This document shows positions 42,381 through 50,829 of a stretch of 64,000 bases of DNA, one piece after another; the first letter of the stretch is position 1, and each line of letters starts with the position of its first letter. The stretch lies in NCBI GenBank assembly GCA_044368415.1, contig JBIPLJ010000002.1, forward strand, positions 62,001-126,000, given 5' to 3'. Origin of the DNA: UBA4615 sp044368415. Lineage in GTDB: Bacteria; Pseudomonadota; Gammaproteobacteria; Burkholderiales; Burkholderiaceae_E. The notes under the pieces were generated by a model that saw only the letters and a list, made by a program, of their open reading frames with translations, made no database searches and was not told the origin of the DNA. The position numbers and the translations under genes were made by a program.

Positions 42381-42699
42381 GTGCCTTCCGTTTATGCATT
42401 CGGGCTGTGTCGGCGCGTCGCAATCCGCACGAAGCGGATGCCTCGTCCCCAATCGTCAAGAGGCCGCTGGGCCTGCATGCCCGATCCCGACGGGTCGGCC
42501 GCCCGACGGACGGCGCCTTCGCCGCAGCGCCGCGACCGACTACCGGTCTGGTTCGACGGAAGCGCGGTCGGTCCCATGAATACCGGCAGTTTTCCCCTGT
42601 TTCGCCGTGCCTCGTCGCGATGCCTGCAGCAGCACTATCTGTTGGCGCCCTGCCGAGATGGATGGACTCGTGACACACCCGCACCACCACCGCTCTGAC

Positions 42700-42720
42700 C
42701 CTGGACCGTTCCGGTCCAGG
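42700..42720 (+). promoter_or_regulatory. Perfect 9-bp hairpin upstream of cheY
   Basis: CCTGGACCG and CGGTCCAGG flank a TTC loop, 35 bases before the cheY start. With no T-tract it is more likely an mRNA leader structure or operator than a terminator. The rest of 42381-42755 (about 375 bases) holds no gene I can support. Confidence 0.45.
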
Positions 42721-42755
42721 CCCGCCTCGCGAAACCAGGACCACGGCTCGCTGTC

Positions 42756-43130
42756 ATGAGATTCCTGATCGTTGACGACTTTTCGACGATGCGACGCATC
42801 GTCCGTGGCCTGCTCAAGGAGATGGGCCACCTAGATTGCGACGAGGCCGAAGACGGCGCGGTGGCGATCACCAAGCTGCGCAACAGCCGGTTCGACTTCG
42901 TCGTGACCGACATCAACATGCCGAACATGAACGGCTTCGAGCTGCTGGAGGCGATCCGCGCGGATCCGTCGCTGCAGACGCTGCCGGTGCTGATGGTGAC
43001 CGCCGAGGCCCGCAAGGAGGACATCGTCCGCGCGGCGCAGTTGCGCGCCTCGGGATACATCGTCAAGCCCTTCTCGAAGGCGACGCTCGAGGAAAAGGTC
43101 TCCAAGATCATGGGCCCGGTCAAGGCCTGA
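42756..43130 (+). CDS. cheY: Chemotaxis response regulator CheY
   Basis: Single-domain response regulator of 124 residues that binds the flagellar motor switch when phosphorylated. The acidic pocket (Asp7, Asp8), phosphoacceptor Asp52 (TDINMPNMNG), Thr82 and Lys104 are all present, as is the FSTMRRIVRGLLKEMG helix typical of CheY. It lies alone with cheZ, away from any cheA/cheW genes in view, and 27 bases upstream of cheZ. Confidence 0.95.
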   Translation: MRFLIVDDFSTMRRIVRGLLKEMGHLDCDEAEDGAVAITKLRNSRFDFVVTDINMPNMNGFELLEAIRADPSLQTLPVLMVTAEARKEDIVRAAQLRASGYIVKPFSKATLEEKVSKIMGPVKA

Positions 43131-43156
43131 ACCTACGCCGCACTCAAGACGACGAT

Positions 43157-43978
43157 ATGGAACACGACGACCTCGAAGCCCTGTTCGAAGCGACCCGCGC
43201 GGAGGCCGAGCGATCGGTCACCGCCCCGGCTGAGCCGCCTCCCGCGCCGGTTGCACGGCTGGCCGCACCCTCGACCTCACCGGTGGCCGACTTGCTCCCG
43301 ATTGCGGTCGAGAATCCGCCGGAGAGCTGCCCGAACGCCGATCCCGACGGGGTCTGCCGCAACTGCACCTGCGGTGTCGCGCGCGATCTGCGCGACCGGG
43401 TCGGTCGCCTGACCCGGGAGCTGCACGAGAGCCTGCAGGAGCTGCGGCTCGACAGCACGCTCGCCGATATGGCGAACGAGATCCCCGATGCGCGCAACCG
43501 GCTCAAGTACGTCACCGAGATGTGCGAGCGCAGCGCCCAGAAGGTGCTGGACACCCTAGACGAGCTGTCGCCGCTGCAGGACGCCGAGCGCGACGGCTCC
43601 CAGGCGCTTCACGCGCGCTGGAGTCGGATGCTCGACGAGAGGCGCCGTCCCGAGGAGGGCTACATGGCGCTCTTCGAGGCGACCCGCGTCCACCTCTCGC
43701 AGAGCGTGGCGCGTGCCGAGCGCACGGCGAGCCTGCACAGCGACATCATGATGGCGCAGGACTTCCAGGATCTGACCGGTCAGGTGTGCCGCAAGATCGA
43801 GGGCATCACCGAGCGGATCGAGCAGAAGCTGCTGAAGCTGCTGATCGACACCGCGCCGGAGGACCATCGTGCGCGCCACCAGGAAATGCTCGAAGGCCCA
43901 CAGGTGGTGGCTGGCCGCAGTGATGCCGTGAGTACGCAGGGCGAGGTCGATGACCTGCTGAGCTCACTCGGGTTCTAG
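43157..43978 (+). CDS. cheZ: CheY-P phosphatase CheZ with a Dre2-like Cys motif
   Basis: Phosphatase that switches off CheY-P, 273 residues from the ATG at 43157. The catalytic segment QDFQDLTGQV is intact (Asp205 and Gln209, equal to E. coli Asp143 and Gln147), and the C-terminal CheY-binding tail reads DDLLSSLGF. The unusual part is the N-terminus: after a Pro/Ala linker, Cys58, Cys67, Cys70 and Cys72 form C-X8-C-X2-C-X-C within CRNCTCGVARDL. This is the spacing and local sequence of motif I of eukaryotic Dre2/anamorsin, which binds [2Fe-2S]. E. coli CheZ (214 residues) lacks it. An Fe-S or metal site is inferred, not shown. Confidence 0.92.
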   Translation: MEHDDLEALFEATRAEAERSVTAPAEPPPAPVARLAAPSTSPVADLLPIAVENPPESCPNADPDGVCRNCTCGVARDLRDRVGRLTRELHESLQELRLDSTLADMANEIPDARNRLKYVTEMCERSAQKVLDTLDELSPLQDAERDGSQALHARWSRMLDERRRPEEGYMALFEATRVHLSQSVARAERTASLHSDIMMAQDFQDLTGQVCRKIEGITERIEQKLLKLLIDTAPEDHRARHQEMLEGPQVVAGRSDAVSTQGEVDDLLSSLGF

Positions 43979-44002
43979 AAGGGACGGGCAGAAGGGACGG
44001 GC
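43977..44002 (+). repeat. Tandem 13-bp repeat after cheZ
   Basis: AGAAGGGACGGGC occurs twice in direct succession, starting inside the cheZ stop codon. Confidence 0.6.
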
Positions 44003-44004
44003 GG

Positions 44005-44018
44005 CCCCGGATCCGGGG
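44005..44018. terminator. CCCCGG palindrome between convergent genes
   Basis: CCCCGGATCCGGGG is a perfect 14-base palindrome between the cheZ stop and the end of the convergent HD-domain gene. It may help separate the two transcripts; there is no T-tract. Confidence 0.35.
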
Positions 44019-44031
44019 TCGCGGCCCAGGC

Positions 44032-44901
44032 TCAGTGCGGCGTGTGCCGCGCGAGCCGCTCCACGTTCAACGCGAACGCCGCGCCGAACGCCGCGTCGAA
44101 CGCTGGCTCGTGGACCGATCGTCCGCGCATCGCCTTCTGCAGCGCGTCCAGCACGCGCACGCGCCGCTCGATGAACGCACGCCTCGGATCGGCCTCTCCG
44201 GCGAAGAGGTGGCGGTACTCGAGCCAGACCAGCTCGGTCCAGGTGTCGAAGCGCACCGGCGGGTCACCGAGCGTGGCGAGATCGAGTGCGATCACCACTG
44301 CCGATTCGGCCGAGCCCGGTAGGTGTCCAGCGGTGTCGCAGATCATCGCGCAGGCGCGCTCGACCTCGTCGCCCGGCAGGTCCGCACGCTCGTATGCCGC
44401 CTGCCTCAGCAGCAGCGCCGACAGCGCCTCGTTGCTCCCCGCTTGCGCCCCCGCCACGTAGACCGCATCGTGGAACAACAGGGCGAGCACCTGCGCGCGC
44501 GTGAGCGGCAGGCCGCGCGCGGCGGCTCGCGCGAACACGTCGTGCACATGCCATGCCGCATGGTAGTGGCGCTGCGGCTCGGCATAGCGGGCGAGCGTCG
44601 CATCGACGAGGTCGGCCCCGATCCCGGCGGTGGCGGCCGCGGCGCGCAGCGCTTGGTCGTCCGGCAGCGGTACCGGCACGAAGCGGGGCCGCGAGTCGCC
44701 GTTGAGCGCGCTGACCATCTCGACGAACGAGTCCAGGGGGCGGGTCCATGCCCGACGTGCCGGATCGGCGAGCGGGCGGTAGACGACGTCGGCCTGGCCG
44801 TCGACCTCGCGCACGGCGAGTGCCTCGATCCGGTACAGGCCGCCTTTCCAGTGCTGGACAAGCGTGCCGGGAGCGAGGTCGGCGGCGGTGAGGGAGCGCA
44901 T
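44032..44901 (-). CDS. DUF1653 and HD-type phosphohydrolase fusion protein
   Basis: Protein of 289 residues from the ATG at 44901; longer frames run antisense through the protease gene and are rejected. Residues 1-65 form a DUF1653 domain (LAPGTLVQHWKGGLYRIEALAV, ADVVYRPLADPARRAWTRPLDSFVEMV), which usually occurs as a separate small protein. The rest resembles the predicted metal-dependent HD phosphohydrolase family (ARYAEPQRHYHAAWHVHDVF, LLFHDAVYVAGAQAGSNEALSALLLRQA, ICDTAGH, LDLATLG). His and Asp residues for metal binding are visible. Function is not known for either half. Confidence 0.82.
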   Translation of the reverse strand: MRSLTAADLAPGTLVQHWKGGLYRIEALAVREVDGQADVVYRPLADPARRAWTRPLDSFVEMVSALNGDSRPRFVPVPLPDDQALRAAAATAGIGADLVDATLARYAEPQRHYHAAWHVHDVFARAAARGLPLTRAQVLALLFHDAVYVAGAQAGSNEALSALLLRQAAYERADLPGDEVERACAMICDTAGHLPGSAESAVVIALDLATLGDPPVRFDTWTELVWLEYRHLFAGEADPRRAFIERRVRVLDALQKAMRGRSVHEPAFDAAFGAAFALNVERLARHTPH

Positions 44902-45036
44902 CGGGCGATTGTCGCGGATTCGATGCTGCCGTGCGAACCCGCACACGGGGGACCGTTCGTCGGTTGGCGATGTGACAAGGTGCCATGACGATCGGCCGAC
45001 CCGCGGCGACCCTGCAGTACGTCCCGGGTCCTGTCC

Positions 45037-47169
45037 ATGCCAGCCATCGCCCTCCCTTTGCCGTTCGTCCGCCTCGCCGTGTCGATGCTCCTGGCGTCGG
45101 CGGCGTTGCAGTCCGCCGCAGCGGTCCCGACGAACGGCGATCGGACCGTGCCGCTGGCCTCCGAGGCAGCATTGTCCTGGCCGGCCCTGCGGGTCGGCGC
45201 GCCTGCTGCCTGGACGCTCGGGGCGAGCGGCAGCGGCGTGGTTGTCGCGATCATTGACTCGGGCGTGCGCGCGACCCATCTGGAGTTCTCCGGCCGGTTC
45301 CTTCAGGGCTGGGATGCGACCGGTCGCAGCCTCGTCCCGTCCGACGGCCTCGGCCACGGCACCCATGTCGCCGGACTTCTCGCGGCCGCCCGCGACGGTG
45401 CGGGCATGGCGGGGGTCGCGCCCGGCGCGTCGATCCTGCCGGTGCGCGTGTTCGACGACGGCCCGGCGGGCAACGCGGTGCTGTCGGCGGGCGTGCGCTG
45501 GGCGGCGGCGCGCTCTGGCATCTTGAACCTGAGCCTGACCTCGCCCGCGCCGATCGCGGGCCCGGCGATCCGGGACGCGGTGGCCGGCGGCGCACTGCTG
45601 GTGGTCGCGGCTGGCAACCGCGGTGCCGCGAACCCTGACTGGCCCGCCCGGTTCGCCCGCGAGGCGTGGGCGAACGGCCCGTCGGTGGCGGGGGCGGTCA
45701 TCGCGGTAGGCGCCGTCGATTCAGCCAACCGAATCGCCGATTTCTCGAACCGTGCAGGCGACACCGCACAGTGGTACCTGGTCGCGCCGGGCGTGGCGCT
45801 CCTGTCGACGTCGGCCGACGGCGACGCGTCCTATGCGCGTCTGTCGGGCACCTCGATGGCCGCGCCCGCGGTGTCGGGCGCGGCCGCGCTGCTGCAGTCA
45901 CGGTGGCCGCGCCTGCGCGGCGGGGACGTGGCGGCGATCCTGCTGGCGACGGCTCGGGATCTCGGCGCCCCGGGCACCGATCCGGTCTACGGCCGCGGCC
46001 TGCTCGACGTCGAGGCGGCGCTGCGTCCGGTGGGCGCGCTGAGCACCCTGGGCCCGACGGGCGAGCGGCCGCTGTCGGCCACCAGCCTGCTGACCTCGCC
46101 CGCGACGGTCGCGCTCGTGCAGGCGACCGCGCGCTCGGGCCTGTCGGCGGTCGTGCTCGACGCCTACCGGCGCGACTTCACTGCCGACCTGTCGTCGCGC
46201 ATCGTCGCGCCGCTCCCGATGGCCGTGCAGCGTGCCCTCGACGGACTCGATCGCCGGATGGAGCGGCTCGAGCGCACGCTGCCGGGCGAGTCGCGGCTGT
46301 CGATGCAGCCGGGTGACTCGTTCGCGCTCACCGGGCGCGACGGGCTCGGCGAGTACGCGTTCGGCGCGGGTTCCAGGGCCCGCGACTGGTTCGGCGTGGC
46401 CGCCGGCCTGGACGTGGCGGCGCTCGCTAACCCGTACGCGGCGCTCTCACCGCGCGGTGCGCTACTCGGCCGCGGCATCTCGATCGGCGACACCACCCTG
46501 AAGGCCGGCCTGCTGGGCGGCTCCGAGTCCGTGACCTCGGGCACCGGCTGGACTTCGGTCTCGGCGACAACCACGGTGCTCGAGGCCCAGCGCCGGATCG
46601 CACCGGGGCTGGTTGCGTCGGCAACCTGGACCCGCTCGACGGAGCGGGGCACCTGGCTCGGCGCGATCGGCTCGGGTGCGTTCGCCTCGGCCGACACCGT
46701 CCGGACGGATGCGATCCAGATCGGCGCGACCGCCGTGCTCGCGCCGGGATGGACGCTGGCCGGCACCCGCTCGTGGGGGCGCACGCCCGGACACCAGGGC
46801 GCGGGGCTGATCGGCTCGGTCGGCACCTCGAGCAGCGACGCGGCCTCGCTCGCGCTGGTCCGCCACGATGCGCTGATGCCCGACGATGCGCTGTCGCTGT
46901 CGGTGTCGCAGCCGATGCGGACGGGATCTGGCGAGGCCCGGGTGGTCGTCCAGACTGGGCTCGACGCCGACGGCTCGGCATTGCTCGGGGCCACCGCGTA
47001 CTCGCTCGTGCCGGACGGGCGCGAGCGGATCGCCGAGATCGGATGGCGGGCGCCGCTCGGACGCACATCGAGCATCGGTGCCACGGTGGCCCGGCGCTGG
47101 CAGCCCAACCACGACGCGCGGGCCGAAGCGGACACGCTGGTCGCGCTGCGTTACCGATTGGTGTTCTGA
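45037..47169 (+). CDS. Subtilisin-like serine protease with possible outer-membrane C-terminal domain
   Basis: Exported S8 protease of 710 residues. A signal peptide covers about residues 1-29. The catalytic triad is clear: Asp74 in AIIDSGV, His107 in GHGTHVAG and Ser273 in GTSMAAPAVSG, with the oxyanion Asn in VVAAGNRG. After about residue 340 comes a Gly/Ser/Thr-rich region with alternating strands that ends LRYRLVF; a terminal Phe is typical of outer-membrane barrels, so it may be anchored or autotransported. The C-terminal part is about 300 residues, near autotransporter size, but I cannot confirm a barrel. No strong ribosome-binding site is seen. Confidence 0.85.
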   Translation: MPAIALPLPFVRLAVSMLLASAALQSAAAVPTNGDRTVPLASEAALSWPALRVGAPAAWTLGASGSGVVVAIIDSGVRATHLEFSGRFLQGWDATGRSLVPSDGLGHGTHVAGLLAAARDGAGMAGVAPGASILPVRVFDDGPAGNAVLSAGVRWAAARSGILNLSLTSPAPIAGPAIRDAVAGGALLVVAAGNRGAANPDWPARFAREAWANGPSVAGAVIAVGAVDSANRIADFSNRAGDTAQWYLVAPGVALLSTSADGDASYARLSGTSMAAPAVSGAAALLQSRWPRLRGGDVAAILLATARDLGAPGTDPVYGRGLLDVEAALRPVGALSTLGPTGERPLSATSLLTSPATVALVQATARSGLSAVVLDAYRRDFTADLSSRIVAPLPMAVQRALDGLDRRMERLERTLPGESRLSMQPGDSFALTGRDGLGEYAFGAGSRARDWFGVAAGLDVAALANPYAALSPRGALLGRGISIGDTTLKAGLLGGSESVTSGTGWTSVSATTTVLEAQRRIAPGLVASATWTRSTERGTWLGAIGSGAFASADTVRTDAIQIGATAVLAPGWTLAGTRSWGRTPGHQGAGLIGSVGTSSSDAASLALVRHDALMPDDALSLSVSQPMRTGSGEARVVVQTGLDADGSALLGATAYSLVPDGRERIAEIGWRAPLGRTSSIGATVARRWQPNHDARAEADTLVALRYRLVF

Positions 47170-47334
47170 GCTCGGGTATCCGCCCCTGAGTCATGGTCAT
47201 CGCGCGCCACTGCAGACGCCGCCTGTTGCACGTCCCGATCCGGTCGACCTAGGCCGACGTGTCCGGGAAGCTGGACCTCGGGTCTGCAGACGGCGGGCCC
47301 GGAGCGGGGCAAACCGGCATCGGCGCGGCCCGGC

Positions 47335-47364
47335 TTGTTGGTTCGGCGGTGTTGCTGCTATGAT
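47335..47364 (+). promoter_or_regulatory. Probable promoter upstream of scpB
   Basis: TTGTTG, an 18-base spacer and TATGAT (five of six -10 positions) lie about 200 bases before scpB. The 47170-47570 gap contains no gene; besides this promoter it holds a hairpin close to scpB. Confidence 0.5.
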
Positions 47365-47520
47365 CAGCGATCGGGTTTTGAGAGGGCGGCCACCGAGCCG
47401 GCCGGCCGGGATGCCCATCCCCGGCTCCGATCCGACCGATCGACTCGCCCCGTGCCGCGCCGCTTCCCCGCCGCCCCCTTCGCGGCATGCGTGCACGGCG
47501 CACGCTCGTCAGACAGCGCC

Positions 47521-47539
47521 ACGGCCCGAGGCGGGCCGT
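47521..47539 (+). promoter_or_regulatory. 8-bp stem hairpin in the scpB leader
   Basis: ACGGCCCG and CGGGCCGT pair around an AGG loop, 31 bases before the scpB start. It could be a leader structure; there is no T-tract to make it a terminator. Confidence 0.4.
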
Positions 47540-47570
47540 CCATCCGACACAATAGGGTTCCAGCCGCGTG

Positions 47571-48389
47571 ATGAACACCGCGGATATAAAGCGCATCATC
47601 GAGGCCGTGCTGCTTAGCGCGCTGCAGCCGATGCCGGTGTCCGAACTCCGCCGTCTGTTCGCCGATGACGTCGAGCTCGGCGCGGACACCGTACGCGCGC
47701 TGCTCGACGAGCTTCGCATTGCCTGGCAGGGGCGCGGCGTCGAACTGGTGTCGCTTGCCAGCGGCTGGCGCTTCCAAACGACGCCTGACATCTCGCGGTT
47801 CGTGGCGCGCCTTCATCCCGAGAGGCCGCCCCGCTACTCTCGGGCGGTCCTCGAGACCCTGTCGATCGTGGCCTATCGCCAGCCGGTGACGCGCGGCGAC
47901 ATCGAGGAGATCCGCGGCGTGGCAGTGTCTTCGCAGATCGTCAAGACGCTGGAGGACCGGGGCTGGATCGAGGTCATCGGCCACAAGGATGTCCTCGGGC
48001 GTCCCGCGCTGTTCGCGACCACCCGGCAGTTCCTCGACGATCTGGGCTTGCGGTCGCTGCATGAGCTGCCCGCCCTGGACGCCGAGCAGCCTGGGGCCGA
48101 GGCCCTTGGCCAGCAGATGATGGCGCTTGTGGAGTCGACGTCCAACATCGCCGCGCACGGCGCGCCCGAAGACGAGGCGGGTGTCCCCGCCGCGGACATT
48201 TCGGTCGCAGTCGATGTCGAGCCGGCCCCTCTGCCAGCCTCTGAGCCCGCCCCCGAGCCGTATCGTGCCGCAGACGAGCTATCCCCGGCCCAGCGCGCGC
48301 CTGCCCCCGATTGTGTTGCCCACTCCGACCCGGCTTCGCCGGGACCGGCCCATCCCCGTTCCCCCACCGACGTCCAGCCCGACCCATGA
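47571..48389 (+). CDS. scpB: Segregation and condensation protein B
   Basis: Kleisin-associated winged-helix protein of the SMC-ScpAB chromosome condensation complex, 272 residues. Conserved blocks are IKRIIEAVLLSALQPMPVSELRRLF, GWRFQTTPDISRFVARL, RYSRAVLETLSIVAYRQPVTRGDIEEIRGV and EVIGHKDVLGRPALFATTRQFLDDLGL. A Pro/Ala-rich acidic tail of about 80 residues follows and appears disordered. The ATG at 47571 is preferred over the adjacent GTG at 47568. The stop overlaps rluB (ATGA). scpA is not next to it. Confidence 0.94.
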   Translation: MNTADIKRIIEAVLLSALQPMPVSELRRLFADDVELGADTVRALLDELRIAWQGRGVELVSLASGWRFQTTPDISRFVARLHPERPPRYSRAVLETLSIVAYRQPVTRGDIEEIRGVAVSSQIVKTLEDRGWIEVIGHKDVLGRPALFATTRQFLDDLGLRSLHELPALDAEQPGAEALGQQMMALVESTSNIAAHGAPEDEAGVPAADISVAVDVEPAPLPASEPAPEPYRAADELSPAQRAPAPDCVAHSDPASPGPAHPRSPTDVQPDP

Positions 48390-50635
48390 GCGAGTCTCCC
48401 GAGCCCAACGAACCCGCCGTGTCCGGCAGCCCTGTGGTCGAGGGCGCGCCGTCGCCGCGACCGCGACGACGCGGCCGCCGCGGCGCGGGGGGGGCAGGCG
48501 GGGTGGGAGGCGCGGCTCCTGAAGGCGGCGACTCGGTCGTGGCGGCCGATGCGGGCGGAGCGTCCGACGTTCCGCCTGCCGAGCGCCCAACCCGTCCGGT
48601 GCGACCGCCGCGCCGGGCGCGTGCCGATCGGCCACCCCATCCCGAGCACGCGCAGCGCGTGGACGGCGGGCCCGCCTCGGACCAGGAGTCCGGCATGGCC
48701 GGCGAGCCGGTTGCCGGGCGTGACGGCGCGGGCGGCGGGGTCGAGGGCGCGCCCTCCGGCGAGCTTGGTGCCGAAGGCGACGGCCGCGGTCGCGGGCCCA
48801 CAGGGGCGCGCAGTCGCCTGAACCGGCGCCGCGGCGGACGCGGCGGTCGGGAAGGACGCGAGGGCGAGGCGGCTCAGGCCGATGGCGCCCCGGGGGCCGG
48901 AGCACCGGTCGACCCCGACCAGGCGATCCCCGTGTACTCGCGCCAGGCGCGCATCGGCGTCGACGCCAACGATCCGCGCCGCCGCAACGCGGCGCGCGGC
49001 GCCGCGCCACTGGAGCCGGACGAGGATGCACCGAAGCTCCACAAGCTGCTGGCGGATGCCGGCATCGGCTCGCGCCGCGAGATGGAGGAGCTGATCATCG
49101 CGGGTCGGGTGTCGGTGAACGGCCAGCCGGCGCACGTCGGCCAGCGCATCGGCCCGAACGATCAGATCCGTGTGAACGGCCGTCCGCTGAATCGCCGCGC
49201 GCAGCGCCAGCAGCTGCCCGCCGCGCCGAAGGTCCTGCTGTACCACAAGCCCCCCGGCGAGATCTGCAGCCGCGACGATCCCGGCCAGCGATCGACGGTC
49301 TTCGAGCGTCTGCCGCGGCTCAAGGGTGCGCGCTGGGTCGCCGTGGGCCGCCTCGACTTCAACACCGAGGGTCTGCTCGTCTTCACGACATCGGGCGAGA
49401 TCGCCAACAAGCTGATGCACCCGCGTTACGGCTGGGAGCGCGAGTACGCTGTGCGCATTCTCGGGCGCCTCGAGGACGAGGCCCGCGGGAAGCTGCTCGC
49501 GGGCGTGCACCTCGAGGACGGTCCGGCTGCATTCTCCACGATCGAGGACGTCGGCGGCGATGGCGCCAACCACTGGTATCGGGTCGTGATCTCCGAGGGG
49601 CGCAACCGCGAGGTCCGCAGGATCTTCGAGGCAATCGGCCTGACCGTGTCGCGGCTCGTCCGGATCCGGTTCGGTCCGATCGGACTGCCGCGTGGCCTGG
49701 CCCGCGGCCGCTGGGCCGAGCTTGCCGAGAACGACGCGGTCGCGCTCGCCACGCTACTCAAGCAACTCGGGCGCGACCCGGTTGCCGGCGGCCCGCACAA
49801 GTCTGCCGCGGACGGCGTGCCGGGCGAGCTGGCCGACGACGACGACCGTCCGGGCCACGGGGCCGCGGAGGCGTCGGACGACGACGAACCGCCGCGCACG
49901 AAGGCATCCGACCGTCAGCCGGCGTTCATCGACGAGGACGCTGCAGCGTCTGCTGGTGCCCGTGCCGGCGATGCTTTTGACGACGACGACGACGAGATCG
50001 ACGACGACGACACCCAGCCCGCCTTTCTGTCTGCCGAGGAGCCGCAGCCTCGCGGCCCGAAGGGCATCAATCACGACGACGACGAGTGGCAGCCAGCCTC
50101 GGCCGACGCCCACCTGTCGGGCATCACCAAGGCCGTGCGCAAGGCGATCCCGCGCGGTCAGCGCTTCGGCGCCGGGTCGGGTTTCGGTCAGCCGGGGCTG
50201 CCCGGCGTGGACAAGCCGGCCGGCGGCCAGGCGCGGCGCAAGCGCGGTGCACAAGGCGGCTTCGGCGGCGGAGGCGGTGCGCGCTACGGCGCCGGCGTGG
50301 GCGGCGCGACGGGCGGCTTCCCGGCCGGCGGCTTCGGCGGCGGCGGCAAGCCTGCGGGCGGTGGCCGAGGTCCGCGCGGCGGGCAGGGCGGCAACCGGGG
50401 CGCACAGGGCGGCAGCCGAGGGGTACAAGGCGGCAACCGAGGCGCACAGGTCGCACAGGTCGCACAGGGCGCACAGGGCGGCAACCGGGGTGGTCAGGGC
50501 GGCAACCGGGGTGGTCAGGGCGGTCAGGGGGCTCAGGCTCAGGGTCAGGGCGGCGTACCCCGCGGTCCTGGCGGCGGCAACCGGGGTCGCTCCGGAGGCG
50601 GAGGCGGTCGACGCCGCGGTCCGGCCGGCGCCTGA
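48386..50635 (+). CDS. rluB: 23S rRNA pseudouridine synthase RluB with long disordered extensions
   Basis: Makes pseudouridine 2605 in 23S rRNA (E. coli numbering). The enzyme core spans about residues 210-460: an S4 RNA-binding domain (KLHKLLADAGIGSRREMEELIIAGRV), the catalytic loop GRLDFNTEGLL with Asp324, and SEGRNREVRRIFEAIG. At 749 residues it is more than twice the E. coli length. The first 205 residues are Gly/Arg/Pro-rich, and the last 290 hold acidic DDDD runs followed by a Gly/Asn/Arg/Gln-rich tail. Such tails resemble RNA-binding RGG-type regions. It overlaps the scpB stop. Confidence 0.93.
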   Translation: MSESPEPNEPAVSGSPVVEGAPSPRPRRRGRRGAGGAGGVGGAAPEGGDSVVAADAGGASDVPPAERPTRPVRPPRRARADRPPHPEHAQRVDGGPASDQESGMAGEPVAGRDGAGGGVEGAPSGELGAEGDGRGRGPTGARSRLNRRRGGRGGREGREGEAAQADGAPGAGAPVDPDQAIPVYSRQARIGVDANDPRRRNAARGAAPLEPDEDAPKLHKLLADAGIGSRREMEELIIAGRVSVNGQPAHVGQRIGPNDQIRVNGRPLNRRAQRQQLPAAPKVLLYHKPPGEICSRDDPGQRSTVFERLPRLKGARWVAVGRLDFNTEGLLVFTTSGEIANKLMHPRYGWEREYAVRILGRLEDEARGKLLAGVHLEDGPAAFSTIEDVGGDGANHWYRVVISEGRNREVRRIFEAIGLTVSRLVRIRFGPIGLPRGLARGRWAELAENDAVALATLLKQLGRDPVAGGPHKSAADGVPGELADDDDRPGHGAAEASDDDEPPRTKASDRQPAFIDEDAAASAGARAGDAFDDDDDEIDDDDTQPAFLSAEEPQPRGPKGINHDDDEWQPASADAHLSGITKAVRKAIPRGQRFGAGSGFGQPGLPGVDKPAGGQARRKRGAQGGFGGGGGARYGAGVGGATGGFPAGGFGGGGKPAGGGRGPRGGQGGNRGAQGGSRGVQGGNRGAQVAQVAQGAQGGNRGGQGGNRGGQGGQGAQAQGQGGVPRGPGGGNRGRSGGGGGRRRGPAGA
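50478..50520 (+). repeat. Tandem 21-bp repeats in the rluB tail
   Basis: The GGCAACCGGGGTGGTCAGGG unit repeats with a 21-base period (GGNRGGQ in the protein). Upstream, shorter 9-base GCACAGGTC and GCACAGGGC units occur from about 50447 to 50478. Such repeats can change length by slippage. Confidence 0.7.
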
Positions 50636-50817
50636 CGCGAGTTGCGGCGGTCGGCGCCGCAGGCGTCGGCTCCGCCCTCGCCAGGGTCCCGGGCTGGAAG
50701 GCTCTCGGGCTCGCAACCGGGTGAAGCGCCGGCTCGTGCGCGACGCGTTGCGGCCCCCGGGGGCTGCCTCTGGAACAGTCGGATCTCTCACGGGTGGATT
50801 CCCGACGCATTTTCCGC

Positions 50818-50823
50818 TATACT
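50818..50823 (+). promoter_or_regulatory. -10 element of the rimP-nusA-infB operon
   Basis: TATACT (five of six consensus positions) lies in the 310-base gap after rluB. A start about seven bases on would produce a leader of about 115 bases before rimP that contains an intrinsic terminator. The -35 region (TGGATT at 50795) is weak. Confidence 0.5.
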
Positions 50824-50829
50824 TTTAAG

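Noticed and set aside
42585..42611. Sigma-28-like promoter before cheY (GGCAGTTT-N11-GCCGTGCC)
   Set aside because: Spacing is right and GCCG matches, but the rest of the -10 element does not; too weak to annotate.
44902..45366. N-terminal extension of the DUF1653-HD gene
   Set aside because: It runs antisense to the protease signal peptide and catalytic domain; the ATG at 44901 gives a clean DUF1653 start.
50380..50570. Short repeats resembling a CRISPR or satellite array
   Set aside because: The repeats are direct tandem units inside the rluB reading frame encoding Gly/Asn/Gln/Arg, with no unique spacers.
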